Numbered from the stretch's first letter, positions 1-12,250 are shown. The stretch is 64,000 bases of DNA from Oscheius tipulae (GCA_037178975.1 JASJZH010000006.1:1302001-1366000); one strand, 5' to 3'. Numbers and translations are program-made. Notes: a model not told the origin generated them from the sequence alone.

Positions 1-3000
1 TCAAGCCGTTCGTCTCTTAGTTTCAGCAATGCTTCTCCGTCGTCATCTTCGTGATCGTCATTCTGTAAAGCAGTTCTGTCATTGCTGTATTCACAAGGTA
101 AACATCGTTTCGAAATTGATATAAAAATAGCTGAATTCTCACCATGACCCAGTCGACAAGTGAAATCGCGAGATCCGGGCTTTCTGCTCCTCTCTTAGCC
201 TGGTCCTTCTTAGGAGAAGTATTTATAAGATTACCGAGATCATCGTCCGGAAGATCCGGAAAAGAGTCGAAGATGGACTTGTCCGTGAACATGTCCGGAA
301 ATCCTTCCATGATCGATGGGTTCGAGAGCAGCTTGGTCAGCGGATCATCCTTGGCATCATCGATGATGGGAAATAGATTTTCAATTATAGGAGCTGGCTC
401 CTGGAACACTTGTGGTTCCTTATGTTGATGTTGTGGCTGCTGATGATGGATTTCCTGACCATAGCCTATGTTTCCATACTGGCTATACTGATCCATTTGA
501 TTATATCCCAGCTGTTCTTGAAGGAACACACCTCAAAACGGTTATTAATAGGAAGAAAAGAACTAATACCTTCGTCCATGTTAAGAAAAGAATCGTCAAT
601 GTACACGCTGTCCAGGCTAGGATCCATGGCTTCAAAGTTCCACGATCCATCGGTGGTCGAAGTCGCCAGAAGATCGTCAATAGAGACTTCCATTCCAGTA
701 TCGTGAACCTAGAGTTTCAAAGCATGTGAAATGAGTTGTCTTAGGCTAATAAAACTGCTATTTCTCCCTTTTCTTAATTATTCGGTATAGATGAATTTAT
801 GCAAAAGATAATGAAAAGTATATGTCAACCATTTTTTCAACTAGACGTCTAAGTCAGTACTCTTCTCATCCGTAGTTAAAACCTTCGCAAACCGATATAT
901 AAAACTTACAAGTTTGGTAGCACTTTGCATTGCCATGAGAGCTTCCTGCTCCTCGAGTTCCATCTGTTGAAGAATTTCCATCTCGGCAATTGCTTCATCC
1001 TCGGCAAGAAGCTCTTCTTCTCTTATTTTCTCCTCCAATGCTTGCCTCTCCTTCAATTCGATCTCTTGCTTCCTTTTATCCTCTTCAGCTGCTCGCTCCC
1101 GCCTTCTCTGCTGCTCCTCATAAATCTTCTCATCAATCTTGCGACACTCTTCTCGGTGACGCTCATCAAACATCCGTCTTTCCTTCTCCTGATTTTCCCG
1201 GACTTTCTGATCCAGGATAGCTTGTTCCCTTTCTTTAATCTGTTTGACACGCAACTCCCAGTCAGTTGGGTCGACTTGTCGTCTTCCATCGGCTTCGTCT
1301 GATTCTAGAGTGAGCATCGGTGGAGAGTTGGTTTTCTGCTGAGGGTGTAGTTGCGGAGGCCGCGACTGAAAGTTGCACATTATTAGCGTTCTGGCAGTAT
1401 CTACAAGTTTGTTCGTATAAAAGACTACTCCCGCAAGACCAACTGAGTATAAACTCTTACCACTAAAGATGGCGTGGTGACTGGAACGACCGTAGTGAGG
1501 GATTTGAACTCGCTAGGATTCTTCGGTTCTGATGGCTTTCGTCTTACTGCTGGCTTCTTCTTTGGAGCCTCAGCCTTGTTTGCGCCCGAAGATTGTTGCT
1601 GCAGATTCGGCTTCGGCTGGATTGAAATTGGTTGCTGATGGGTAGACGTCGGAGGGTAGATTTGCTGCGGAACGTTGCCAGGTACGCCCGTGTTAGATGA
1701 AAGTGGCTGCGTGGAGACGACGTAGGGCTGCGTAGCCAGCTGTTGTTTCTGATGGGCTGTGGTGAATGGTGTCGTGACTCCCGGCTGGACAATGACCTTG
1801 AAATTGAAAGCATTTGTATTCCCAAACTGTTACAATACTATACTTACATGATAAACTCGATAACAATAAAAAAGATGAATTACCTTGACTTTTCGATTAT
1901 TGTTTTGAAGAGCAGTCGTCGTGACTCGACCTCTGGGTGCAATAGCCCGTGGCGCTATTCCTTCAGTTTGAGCAATAAGTCTATGTGGGGGAGTGGGTCG
2001 TTTGGCTTGTTGCTGTGGTGGCGCCATCTAGAAAAAAAGGCTGTTATGCTGAGCTACTAATTAAAGCGCACCTGTCTGGATCCGGAAATAATAATTGGCG
2101 TTGAGCTGTTAACTGTCTGTACAGTGAACGTCTTTAGTACCTTAAAATACTGTTTTTTTTACCAAAATTAAGGTAAACACCTGTCCACTTTCTGTCCGAA
2201 TAGTTTGCATTGTAGGCTGAGACGTTATCGGACCGGGACCGTCGTCCAACGTTACATACTGACGAGCCTCCTGGTACATTCTTTCTTTCGCCTTCATCTA
2301 CGTCCAGAATTCAAAGATTCCAATAACAGTCTCACCTGTTTCTGTTGTTCTTGAAGATGTTGCTTGACAGTTGGGCCTTCATCTATTACTGGCACAGTAT
2401 CAGTAGCAGGTCGTCGATGTTGCACAAAATATGTTGCCGGAGGTGGGGCTCCTCTGCCTCTGAAATTAAGCGCAGTTTGTTGCTGGTCGAGCTGCAATGT
2501 CAGGAAATTGACTCTGCGGCAATAAACGACTATTAGACTGGAACTGATTTTGCCACTATTTCATTCTTATCTTCTAGTGTTCAAGAACGCTTGACGACAG
2601 TATTGTTTCAAAAGCTTTTTCTGTTATCACATGGTCGTTTATCGTCTAATACCCTGTCATTTTCAGGTTCTAACTATGTCAACTCCTTTAAGTCACAGCT
2701 CTATTACTTAGAAGGGGCCTAACGAATACTTCTGACTGGCGACAATAGTTAAAGCACAATGGCACCTACCTGTTCATAGCGACTTTCGAATAGTTGCTGC
2801 GCTGCTTTGCCTGCTGACTCTGGTGGACCTGGAATAATTTACGTTTTCTCGGAAGCTAAAAGCGTTTAAGGAGTACTCTCGCCTCTAAAAAATTGAACAT
2901 ACCACGATTGGAATTGTGTGTACGGGAAAGAGCTGCTGTGACTGAGACTGATTGTAATGCTGCTGCTCCCGATACATTGGTGCCCCAGATGATGGACGAA

Positions 3001-4342
3001 CTGGAGGAGGCCGAGAATTCATCTCTGCTGCAGCAGAATCCGCTGTCTTCGAGAGCTCAGGAGATTTTGAATCACTGTCGGCCTGGAACAATGTTTTTGG
3101 TTGTAATAGGGCATGATGTCCGTCAGAATTTTATAAAAGTAAAGATGTTTAACTTCTGGGGAAATGGCCAGAACATGTTTGCACAATGGTATTTTTAATT
3201 ATCTGTCCAACGGAAGGAAAACTTTAAAAACGAAGCAAAAGCTAGCGAAGACAGCGTATCAAAATCACAATATCAAATGTGTTAATCATTTCTGTTTATT
3301 ATTGAATTGAGAATGCTTTCACGCGATATATTGATTTTCGCCAATCAAGCAATTCGCACAGTATAGAGCATGATAAAGTTGCCTTCAAAGAGGCAAGAGG
3401 TTAGGAAAAGTGTATGTTACGAAATCTCATTTTTAGGGATCAAAAAATCAGAAGAAGCTTTTTGAAAAAAAAAGTGAGTTGAAGCACAGTTTTCCTCGCG
3501 CGCTTTCCGACCTGAACTTTCGGGTGCATAAAGCCGTCGATCATAAAATTTTCGAAAAGCAATTAAGGTTCGTAACGCAGCTGGGAACATCGCAGAGCGA
3601 GGGAAACTCTTTTCGACCTCAAATGCCCCATGAGCGCGAGACCACCTTCAGTAATTTTTTGTGTTCGAAATCTCCTCGCCAAGGACGTACCTGTGTTTTC
3701 AAGGACAATTTTTTGGACAGCAAAACGTTTAGAGACTAGAATAAAGAAAGTTTTCGAAGATTCAATTTTTGTGGCAATCTAAGATAAAACTATGTTATAA
3801 CCTCCTATCAAGCACGAAGACTATTGTTCAAAGACGTTGATTGTATGAAAATGAAGAGACTCCAATAAAGCTAGAGGCAATTCATTTATACAAGCAGATT
3901 AGCCTAAGAATACAGAATGACCATCCTCTCTACCTAGATTCTCAAGATTTTGGGTTGAACAATAACTTCCTTCCCTGTGATAAATCTCTGTATTACGATG
4001 CAACATTTATATTGAACTATGCATCAAAAGATTTGTTCAAACTTTTCTCTGATTGCATCGACTATGTGGGCAAAAAGGGAGCCCCACATAGTAAAACATT
4101 TCCCTGCGTCACCGTTTTCAAACATCGCAGCGAAACTTTTCAATAGAAGTGTGACTAATGGTTCGCACTAACGTTTATAATACAGAATCTCTTTAAAAAA
4201 GATGAAAATACCTTACCTTAGCTGATGATTCTCCTGGGGAACTTTCATTTGATGTAGTCGGCTTGGATCCGGTCTCTACAACAGTTGGTTGCATCTGGGA
4301 CGTGTGTTGAGCTTGAGAACGGCTTTCGGCAGTTTCAGACAT
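1..4342 (-). CDS. glutamine-rich coiled-coil protein, C-terminus beyond window
   Basis: Partial gene. The exon chain, all in one frame, is 4217-4342, 2903-3082, 2770-2828, 2336-2513, 2181-2297, 2072-2140, 1884-2027, 1461-1796, 910-1365, 570-708, 143-516 and 1-62, giving at least 746 residues. The start ATG at 4342 directly follows a TTGCAG acceptor. The N-terminal third is Ser/Gln-rich and disordered. A Pro/Gln/Thr stretch with a basic patch (APKKKPAVRRKP) follows. Exon 910-1365 encodes a long charged coiled coil beginning VDPTDWELRVKQI and rich in E, R, K and Q. The C-terminal part is acidic with Gln/His runs and several Asp-Asp clusters. No catalytic domain is visible. The composition suggests a nuclear coactivator or scaffold. 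A LAG-3/SEL-8-type coactivator is possible on composition alone, and I do not claim it. The first large intron (3083-4216) holds no gene I recognise. Confidence 0.75.
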
Positions 4343-4409
4343 CTGCAACTATAGAAACATTGTAGATAACTAACTGGATGAACTTGTAGAAAACGAATTA
4401 AACGCTTAC

Positions 4410-4542
4410 CTGACCGTTGTTAGTGGAGATACAGATGTGTAGCGGGTGCGTCCTCAGAGATCCCGCTGTGTAGACGGGAAGCTCGGATTAGAAGAGCATA
4501 GAAGCGTAAAAAGCATAGGAGAGAACCAGACAATGGTTTATC
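4410..4542 (-). other. putative 5' UTR exon of the glutamine-rich gene
   Basis: A segment bounded by a GCTTTTCAG acceptor at its upstream side and a CAG|GTAAGC donor at 4410/4409 lies just upstream of the first coding exon. It carries stops in the relevant frames, so it would be untranslated. The intron 4343-4409 would end at the acceptor immediately before the ATG. That acceptor could instead be a trans-splice site. Confidence 0.4.
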
Positions 4543-5406
4543 CTGAAAAGCAAGATTTATAGATGAAATGAAAAAGGATTAAAAACAAAAGTAGATAATT
4601 TTCATAATTTGCTGTAAATCTCAACAAATCGACCAGCAAAACTTGCGTCCCTTGACGGGAAATCGGTCCAAACGTAATCTAGTAGTAGAAACAATAAATA
4701 AAACAGTTGTTTTCAGAAACGGAAAGTGTAGAAATAGCATTCGAACTTAAAGATGAGGCCTATCGTGAGGGAAAAGTGTCCCAGTCTCCCAAACGAGTAG
4801 CATGGGCTCATTTATTAACCAAGAATTGCCTAATTTTTTTTCTAGAAGTTATTAGCTTGAAATAAACATAAAGAAAACAAAAGATGTCAAACATGAGGTA
4901 AAGACCAGATGGAAATTGAATGAGCGTGCCGCATTGTATGCCGCCGAGAGAGCATGCACTACGTTAAACGTCGCGCCACGACACTATTTGAGAATACACC
5001 ATGAACAGAAATAATGAAAGTAGTTTAAAGTTGTTAACTGCTAGTAAATGGAACCTCATCCATGTAGTTGGTATTGGAACCGGAGTTTTGCGCACTTTCG
5101 TAAAAGTAGGGTAAGTTGCAACGTTCGCTGGACGCTAAAAGAAAACTTCCTCTTATCTCGTCTAGTTTTTCAATTGATCAGGATATACGTACGACGTCGC
5201 ACATATGGAGCACATAAAATAAATAGCACTTTGTCAGAGATGATTGCTGCGGGCGGGGATCCATTTAATGAGGAGCTGTCCGCCCTCGGGGTCCAAATGA
5301 GGGTGAAGAAAGGGGGGTTTGGCTCGGTAGGAAGCTGGTTTCATCGTCTGGCCAACAATCTTATTTGTTCGCGAAATGCGGAATTTTTTTTATTTCAAAG
5401 AGACAC
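4543..5406. other. intergenic, no gene seen
   Basis: About 860 bases separate the glutamine-rich gene's 5' end from the collagen's 3' end. The longer open frame on the plus strand here (from about 5048) overlaps the collagen's last exon antisense and shows no protein-like features. Confidence 0.5.
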
Positions 5407-6429
5407 TCAAACTTGGACAACGGTTCTACTTCTTTGTGTTCTTCGGTTTCCAACCGTCTTTTTCATGCGCTTGTTCTCCCTCTTCTTATGTGCCACTAAC
5501 ATGGCAGGGTTTCTGGCTGTTCTTTTCTTAGCCAATTCCTTCTTGGTAACTAAATGTTTCTTTGCAGCATAAGAGTCTCTTCTAGAAACAATTTTCTGAA
5601 AAGATGTTCATTAGCTGCTTGGAATCCCTTACCTTAGCATACCGAGATTTTGCGACAAGATGTGCGGCTTGGACAACTACTGCTCGATCAGGGCAAGGGC
5701 AATACTCGGCTGAATAATCATAATCACAATAAAAATCTGGAAAACTACCATCCTCTTCTGGTGCTCCAGGCTGTCCGACTAGACCTTGAATACCATCGAT
5801 TCCTTGTTCTTCATCCAGTTCCGAATGACCAGGCCTACCTTCATCGCCAGGCTGACCCTGAAAATGATTGATTGAACAGAGAAAATAGTCTGAAGAACTT
5901 CTTCTCCTTCTTCTCCATCCTCTCCTGGAGATCCCACAGGACTAGGAGGACATACGGGACCGGAAAGCGATGTGTATCTGTACCCCGGCTGACCTGGAGC
6001 ACCTCGAGAGCCAGATCTTCCAGGGCTACCACTACGCCCATTATTTCCACGTAAGCCAGGTGGACCAGGTGGTGCTGCTTTTTGAGTCACTCCAGGAGAT
6101 CCAGGATAACCATCAGTACCAGGGAGGAGGGCCGCTTGGTCTTAATGGACGAGGTGGTCCTGCAGAGCAGGACACACAGTCTTCTCTTCCCTCAGAAAGC
6201 ACATTGATTTCGGGAGTACCAATCTTGACCACGCCCATGTCATTATAATTTTGAAACACTCATATCCGAGAAACAATGAAGTCTTCACCTGTAGAACATT
6301 GCTTTCGTCCATTTCTTCTGTTTTATCCTCCGTCGTGTCGAACAAGTAGGCAAAGAAACTGTTGTATTTGGAGAACTCTTTCAGGAATTTTTCATTATCC
6401 TCCTCAGTAAGATTTGTTTCAGTATCACT
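5407..6429 (-). CDS. collagen with basic C-terminal tail; frameshift near 6121; N-terminus not found
   Basis: Exons read 6289-6429, 5899-6223, 5633-5857 and 5407-5595 (stop TGA 5407-5409). The second exon has the cuticle-collagen layout: a CVSC cysteine pair, then GPPRPLRPSGPPP, then Gly-X-Y repeats such as GSPGVTQ, GPPGLRG, GSPGRSG and GAPGQPG. Reading changes by one base near 6119-6124, between GPPP and GTDGYPG. That is either an indel in the gene or an assembly error. The third exon continues Gly-X-Y and ends in a Cys cluster (YCDYDYSAEYCPCPD). The last exon is strongly basic, with repeated KK, KR and RR, which is unusual for a collagen end. The donor at 5898 (GTTCTT) is non-consensus. No start codon or signal anchor was found upstream of 6429. 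The gene may be truncated or a pseudogene. If functional, the product would be a secreted cuticle or extracellular-matrix collagen. Confidence 0.65.
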
Positions 6430-6824
6430 CTAGAGCAAACTTTGCTGAAAATCTCAAAGACAAACCATGCTTTTTAGTAGGGAGACAGAGAGCTCTGAAA
6501 AAGTAATGGTTACATGGGAAATAAAGATGATGAAAAGCAAAAAATAAAGTGGTTTATAACGTGTAAACTACAAATCACCAGACTTATTCAGAATTTTATT
6601 AGTTAAGGTTAACAACTCTGTTGAAATAGATAGTAGACCAGCCGTCCTAAGCAGCGCAGCTGCTTGGATATAGTACTATAAGCCCCTTTTGGATATCCTC
6701 CTGTTATGAATAGACATATAAACTTATCTCCCAGCGCAAAAGTCCTGTCTTCCTTCTCTCTATCTCTTTCTGTGTCTCTGTCTCTATATTTTTTACAGCC
6801 GAAAACAACTTGACAAATAGCTTA

Positions 6825-6858
6825 CTGCCCACAGGGGTCGAGCCCAGGTCGCCTAGTT
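6825..6858 (-). repeat. tRNA-derived 3' fragment with B-box-like sequence
   Basis: On the minus strand the segment resembles the T-arm and 3' acceptor half of a tRNA (CTGGGCTCGACCCC and flanks). No anticodon arm or matching 5' half is present. It shares its layout with the fragment at 17829-17862. It is likely a tRNA-derived repeat remnant rather than a tRNA gene. Confidence 0.4.
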
Positions 6859-7403
6859 CGAGGAGGGTCTCTTAGCAGTAACTTTTGCGCTGTAACTGGA
6901 TTTTCGATCAAAACGCGGTCTACCCCTAGTACGCTCAGTTTTGGCACCATTCGTGAAAGGAATGTGACACCGACTGAGCCAAAAAGAGAGACGGAAGCAA
7001 ACAGGCGGAAATGGAGAAAGATGAGACTGTCGACTTGAGCCATTTTCCCACATTTTACTAGTGTCTTTGTCCGCTCATGAATCATTAGGGCGCAGCTCAA
7101 TTATTAGACAGTGATGCAAACTTGTTGACTCACTATCCTCTCCAAAGCTGAGCTTGGAATAGTGAACGGGGTTCTGAGAGTAAATTTAGAAAATTTCCAC
7201 ACAAACTAGAGTGATACAGAAGTGTCTGGGAGAGAGAGAAAAGGATCAGACTTTTTGGGTCTCGGGATTGTTTTTGATCCCGCTTTTTTTTCTAGTAAAC
7301 AAAAAGGCCTATACAGATGATATGAGGGACGGAATGGCAAGATGTCGAAGGGGCCAATTCGTTGAAAATTACGTTTGCTACAGCACAACTCGCCCTGGTA
7401 GTC

Positions 7404-7431
7404 AATGCTTGTGTGACTAGCGTTACAGAAC
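7404..7431 (+). repeat. direct repeat copy 1
   Basis: Begins AATGCTTGTGTGACTAGCGT. The same sequence recurs at 7729-7757 with one extra G. It marks a duplicated, decaying element. Confidence 0.7.
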
Positions 7432-7728
7432 GCGCCAAGCATAGAGCGAAAAACGGTGTCACTTGGGCTTTTATAAACGCATTCTGATAAGACCCCCGTG
7501 TGGAGCTTGCTCGTCTCAGACAACACCGATCTTTTACGTCACAGTTCTTCCTGGCCACCGCTAGGGGAGGAGTCAGGGAAACAGGCAGACAAGAAGACAG
7601 AAAGACACAGAAACAGAGAGATAGAGAGACAGAAGCATTGCAGAAGAGAACTATGAACTGTTTGGCGAACCTATGACTCAAGGCCTTGGTCAAAAGTCAA
7701 ACGTGCCATAACTGCACATACTGTGTGT

Positions 7729-7757
7729 AATGCTTGTGTGACTAGCGTGTACAGAAC
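7729..7757 (+). repeat. direct repeat copy 2
   Basis: Matches 7404-7431 except for a single inserted G, in the same orientation, 325 bases downstream. Confidence 0.7.
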
Positions 7758-8169
7758 TGGACAGGCTTTGGTAACTACTTTTTGAGTTTGACAGATAGAG
7801 AGCAATCGACCATTGAAAAGAAGAAGAACTACAAAAAAAGCTCCAATTTGTCCACAGGGCCAAAAGACAAACGAGAGCGAGGAAAGAATTGATCAGGCCA
7901 GTGGCAGAAGAATACAACACAGATAAACTAACGAGCAATCAATAGCGTTTTTATATTGATGATGTTTTTTATTGATATCTTACTTTTCCTATAACATAGT
8001 GAGGCCAGATACAAGAATGAACAATTGCATCTGTTCTTCTACGGTGTCATACCTTTTTATTACTGAAATTTAAATAGAACGGTTATTTCAATGTTGTTAC
8101 TCTGATTTAACTTGATAAAATCTTTTGTCAACGTCTGCTTTATTAAATTCCTGTGTCCGGAGTGCTAGT

Positions 8170-10248
8170 TCAAAGGTATGCAGTTCCATACTGTTCCCAT
8201 TGATGTTCGTCATCTTCATCATCTTCACAACCACAGTGATCGCAGTCGTCTTCATCACATCTATCATCGAAAGAATTGACAGTAACTGTTGTATTCTGCT
8301 CTTCAAAAACGGCGGTGGTTCCTGTATTCTCTTCGCTGCTTTCTTCGTTGGCAGCTGAAACTACTATGTTTCAAACTCTAGAAAAGTTGTACCGTTGTTT
8401 TGGGTTGGTGGTCTGAAAAGGGGTGCAGCTGTGGCCCAGTATTGAACGATTTTACAGGGATCCTTGCCGGCTACTCTTCTGATTCTGATGTGTCCTTTTT
8501 CTCCCCAAGAAGGTCCCCAACTGTTTCTCACGATCCAGTAGTCGTTTGTAAAACCAACAATGACAACAGCGTGGTTGATTGATTTTCCACACGGTCCATT
8601 AAAAATGCCTGAGCCATAAGCGTAGACCTGGTCACTATTTGCGAAGCCAACTGCAACGGGCCCAAGAAGAACACGTTCTTCCATGTCTCGATTAAGTAGT
8701 TCCAGCTCGTCACTATCATCTGTAGCTATGTACTCGGCCTGGAACGATGAGAGGAGTGCGGTGCCCTCGATCGGCAGGCGACAGGTCGTGGAGCTCTGAA
8801 GCATGGAAATTCTTATTTTGAAAATGGATCTGGCGTCCGGAATCAGCAGCCTGATTGCACTTGCTCACCAAAACTTGTTTCAGTTTGGCTTGGGGAACGG
8901 AACCAATTTTAATTGGTACCAAGACGGTAATTTGAGATAAATTCGCCGAGAAAGTTTAGTCAAGTCAATTTTGCCCCCTTGGGTAAAGTTGCATGAGTTA
9001 CCAACATGTAATCTTCGGCAAGTGTCTCCTTTCTAACTCACCGTTCCCGTGAAAGGATACAAATTTGCTGCTTTTAAAGGCTTTTTGGACAGATAGTCTG
9101 TAGCAACCTGAAGTGTTTATTAAAATGGTATTTTCACAGCCTCACGTTCAAATAGCCTCCAGAACAACCCTGATTTGCCAAATCGTATGTGGGATTGACA
9201 GTCCTATCGCAATCCAAGAGCTGTTGAACAGACAACGACATTGATCCGAGCTCTCGAATCGATAAAGTACCTTCCAGCATGGCTGTCATTGCAAAAGCCC
9301 AGCAGCCTCCGCACTTTTTCTGAACATTCTTGTATCAGGCAACGAAAACAAAATACCTGATCAAGAACTGGACTCATATTTGCTCTCCAGTCTTTCGATT
9401 TCTGAACAACGGCTCTCTTCTTCCTCAGTGGTGTTTTAACATCAACCAACGATACTGGAGGCGTTGAAAGAGCATTGGGAGCAATCTCTTCAGGTTTCTG
9501 AAAATGATTTTTTTTACAAAGTCGTGTAAGGAAAACTTTTACCATGATGGAGAACTTGTTCAATGCCATGGTATAAGATACCAGTCCAGCAGCAAACATC
9601 TGATTGTGCTTATCCACAGCTTCCTTCTTTTCTGTATACAGTTGGAACCTTGTTAGAGCTTCTTCAGGGGACAGATCACCTGAAAAGCTGGATTATGAAG
9701 GAATTAAACAATTAACTGATTATGAAGTAATTAACTTTTATAATATACCATCAAAATTTTTCAGTAGATCTCCAAAAGTTGAATCGCTGCTCACAACTTC
9801 GTCCAATCGTTGTGTAGCATTTGTTGTCTGCAACATTTTTGTGCGAATAGCAAAGTAAACTAACTGTTGTTGCAGCTATAGTTGTGGTCGTTGTTCTCAC
9901 AGTTGTAGGCACTGTTTTAACTATCGTGGTAAGGATTTGATCTGTGGTGGCGCTTTTTGTTGTTGGAATGCATGGGAAAGAACATGAAACTGGACAATAA
10001 GCATTTGTAAGCAGACGACTCGCTACGGGTACGAAAGCTTCTTTCTAAAATATTTATCATAAAATTATTTCCCAACTTACCGGGAAAAGGTCTGGAGCCA
10101 GACCATAAACCCACAAAGAGCACTTAGTTCTGCTACTAGCAAATGTGAATCGTACGTTCAGAAGCTCGTTACAGTATTGGCCATCTTTACATTGCCCCGA
10201 CGCTTCATAAAGTTTTAACAGTAAAAGCCAAAACGTGAGCAGCAGCAT
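8170..10248 (-). CDS. papain-family (C1A) cysteine protease with N-terminal Cys/Thr-rich and C-terminal acidic extensions
   Basis: Nine exons keep one frame: 10081-10248, 9865-10044, 9749-9827, 9543-9679, 9357-9497, 9146-9319, 9042-9107, 8393-8795 and 8170-8354, giving 510 residues. The start at 10248 gives a signal peptide ([13 protein letters not shown]). Residues about 20-90 hold several cysteines ([11 protein letters not shown]). A Thr-rich linker follows, then an I29-like propeptide ([19 protein letters not shown]). The mature domain has the oxyanion Gln (about 235), the catalytic Cys in CGGCWAF (about 241), His in NHAVVIVGF (about 390) and Asn in RNSWGPSWG (about 406). KK replaces the usual residues between Gln and CGGC. 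The last exon adds an acidic, Cys-containing tail ([20 protein letters not shown]). The product is expected to be secreted or lysosomal. All catalytic residues are present, so activity is likely. The tail exon depends on a 38-base intron that I inferred from phase. Confidence 0.88.
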
Positions 10249-10622
10249 TGCAGCAGCATGCGCGTGGAAAGTGGCAATGTGACAAGTCGAACAGGTGGAC
10301 AAATAGGGCGAAACGGCAGGCGCTCCTTAAAAATTAACAAAACTGTTTGAGCTTTTTGTTGCATAGATTTCAACGTTACTTGAAATTTCCGTAGATTTTT
10401 TCCACGGTTCCACCGAAAGGTTTTACTATTGACTATATTTCCAGAATCTGTACGCAATAAAGTGGATGACTTTGCTTTAAGATCGAAAAAATTGTACAAG
10501 TTTTTGTCTTCTTCGAAGTATTCTGGTTGAACTGAAAGAAGTAATGATCGGCCTAAGTTGAAACACCCAGTTCACAATCTTGTATTCACCGTTGAAGAAT
10601 AAGTAGAAGCTAAATCAAAGTT
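10249..10622. other. short intergenic spacer
   Basis: About 370 bases between the 3' end of the first chemoreceptor and the protease start (both on the minus strand). Nothing recognisable. Confidence 0.5.
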
Positions 10623-12250
10623 TTAAATTACTAAATCAGATGAACTTTGTAAAGAAGAATCTCTTATTGGTAGCCATCCAAACAGTTTGAGCGTCACATA
10701 TCTTCTGTGTGTTTTGTTCGAAATAATAGCGGTAATACAGCTGAATATGAACGAAGATGTGAATATGACGGCGCAGCAATTCAACAAGACTAAATTCTGT
10801 GATTTAGATAAGGTTAACACATTACCAATTGCTTCGGTTCCAACGACTAAGAAGAAGTATAGTATAATGGCCGGAAATATGAAAAAAAGTTTGTACACTG
10901 TGATCTGAAAACAAGAATTTTATGTTTACCCAGTTCTAAAATTTACAGTTGCTATCAATGCCATCATGACAGCCTTGTGTGCTTTTAAGGTTGATGTGGA
11001 CATATGACTTCTCAAAGAGTGCAGTTGGTAGCAAGTCCACGCAGTACATACCAGTAGAAAAATAATGAACAACACAGCAACAACAGCCAAAGCAACCAAC
11101 TCAATCAAGAAGGTAGAATGAGCAGGGCTATATGCGACGGTTAAGGCATCGAAGAGAAGAACAGAGTTTATCATTTTATCCTAAACTTTGGTTAGAGCTT
11201 CAGCTTTAGTTCTTACTGTGAAAAGCTCCAATTTAAGATGATTCTGATCTTCGTACGCGAGTGGCAGCACAATAGGCGGAGCGACAAAGACAGCAACATA
11301 GACAAGGAAATGGAAAGTATACCAGAAGATATTGGAACGAATCCAATGAGAAATAGGTAAAAGAATACTAAGTCTGTAGTAAAACAAAGGTGCGATGGAT
11401 GCTGCACAAACTGTAAATCTGATTTTTGATACAACCTGAGCTCATTTAATGTTCAGGAAGTTATATCAAGAGCAGCCTTCAGTCAGTACTTAATTAATCT
11501 CAATTCCACAGTCTCATTTTTAAAGACGAATGAATGCAGATTACAAGTTTAAAAAAAGAGAAATGAATAGGCAGCAAGTGCAAAAAATATACATTTACAT
11601 ATTTATAAGGATCATTGGGTACACGATAAATCTGTTCGAGACCGAATACGACGAGATAGCAGGTGTTTCTTGCTCTTTTCTTAGTGTCCCAAGTTCAAAT
11701 CTCATTTGGTGAAATCTCATTTAGTGAAGAGATTCATTTCTCTCAATATCCGAAAAGTTGCTACGGAAGGAAGAGCCCCTAGAATATCTTTCCTCTACTC
11801 AGGGCGAGAAACATTATCTTTCCTTTGCATTCAAACTTTTCGTTGAGGATCATACCTCAAAATTTAGTTTATAAGGAGCGTCACTGAGTCTTGATTTTTA
11901 AAAGTGCTTACCACAAAGTAAAAAACAAAATGTGACAAGAAGACTCTGACTCGTAATTACATTTTGAAGAATGCCTGCCGGATAAAATGCTACATATGGG
12001 AGTGCTATTATTGGTGCGTAGCCGAGACCGAGAAAAACGTGAAGACATATAGCTCTGAATCGTAATAATGTACAATCACGTTTTCAGCCTACGTAGCTAG
12101 ATGATAAACATAATATCGTTTATAAGTAGTGCTGAATTTTGGAGACTGCACAATGATCAAGTAGAGTTGAAACATGCCAGAAAAAAAAGACAGTGCTCCA
12201 ATCACTTCCATGAAGATGATGTACACGGCATGTTGCTTTTCCGAGTCCAT
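10623..12250 (-). CDS. 7TM chemoreceptor, Srh/Sri-like (paralogue A)
   Basis: Exons 12093-12250, 11912-12054, 11217-11410, 10947-11180 and 10623-10904 give about 336 residues. Hydrophobic segments are spread over all exons. Str-superfamily features include LYLIIVQSPKFSTTYKR in the first intracellular loop, ALPYVAFYPAG in the second exon and LRSHMSTSTLKAHKAVMMALI before the sixth helix. The last exon ends with a receptor-type tail (SNKTHRRYV). I place the start at 12250 (MDSEKQ) by comparison with the neighbouring paralogue. An in-frame ATG at 12295 would add 15 residues. Intron positions and phases match paralogue B at 12948-14250 exactly, which implies tandem duplication. Expected role: sensory-neuron receptor in the cilium membrane. 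Assignment to Srh versus Sri is uncertain. Confidence 0.85.

Larger units (their letters stand above)
6430..8169. other. intergenic region with decayed repeats
   Basis: No gene is visible. The stretch holds CT-rich sequence (about 6755-6795), its GA-rich reverse-complement counterpart (about 7580-7640), a tRNA-like 3' fragment and two copies of a 28-base direct repeat. Open frames here (up to 133 codons) have no family features. Confidence 0.6.

Noticed and set aside
2770-2828. Alternative reading PPESAGKAAQQL for this exon of the first gene
   Set aside because: It needs a phase that the upstream exon cannot provide. The frame VHQSQQAKQR joins on both sides with acceptor 2514.
3479-3739. 86-codon plus-strand frame inside an intron of the first gene
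   Set aside because: No ATG, no splice sites in phase, and no recognisable motif.
7292-7693. 133-codon minus-strand frame
   Set aside because: It covers repeat sequence, lacks splice or motif support, and reads Leu/Ser-rich low-complexity sequence.
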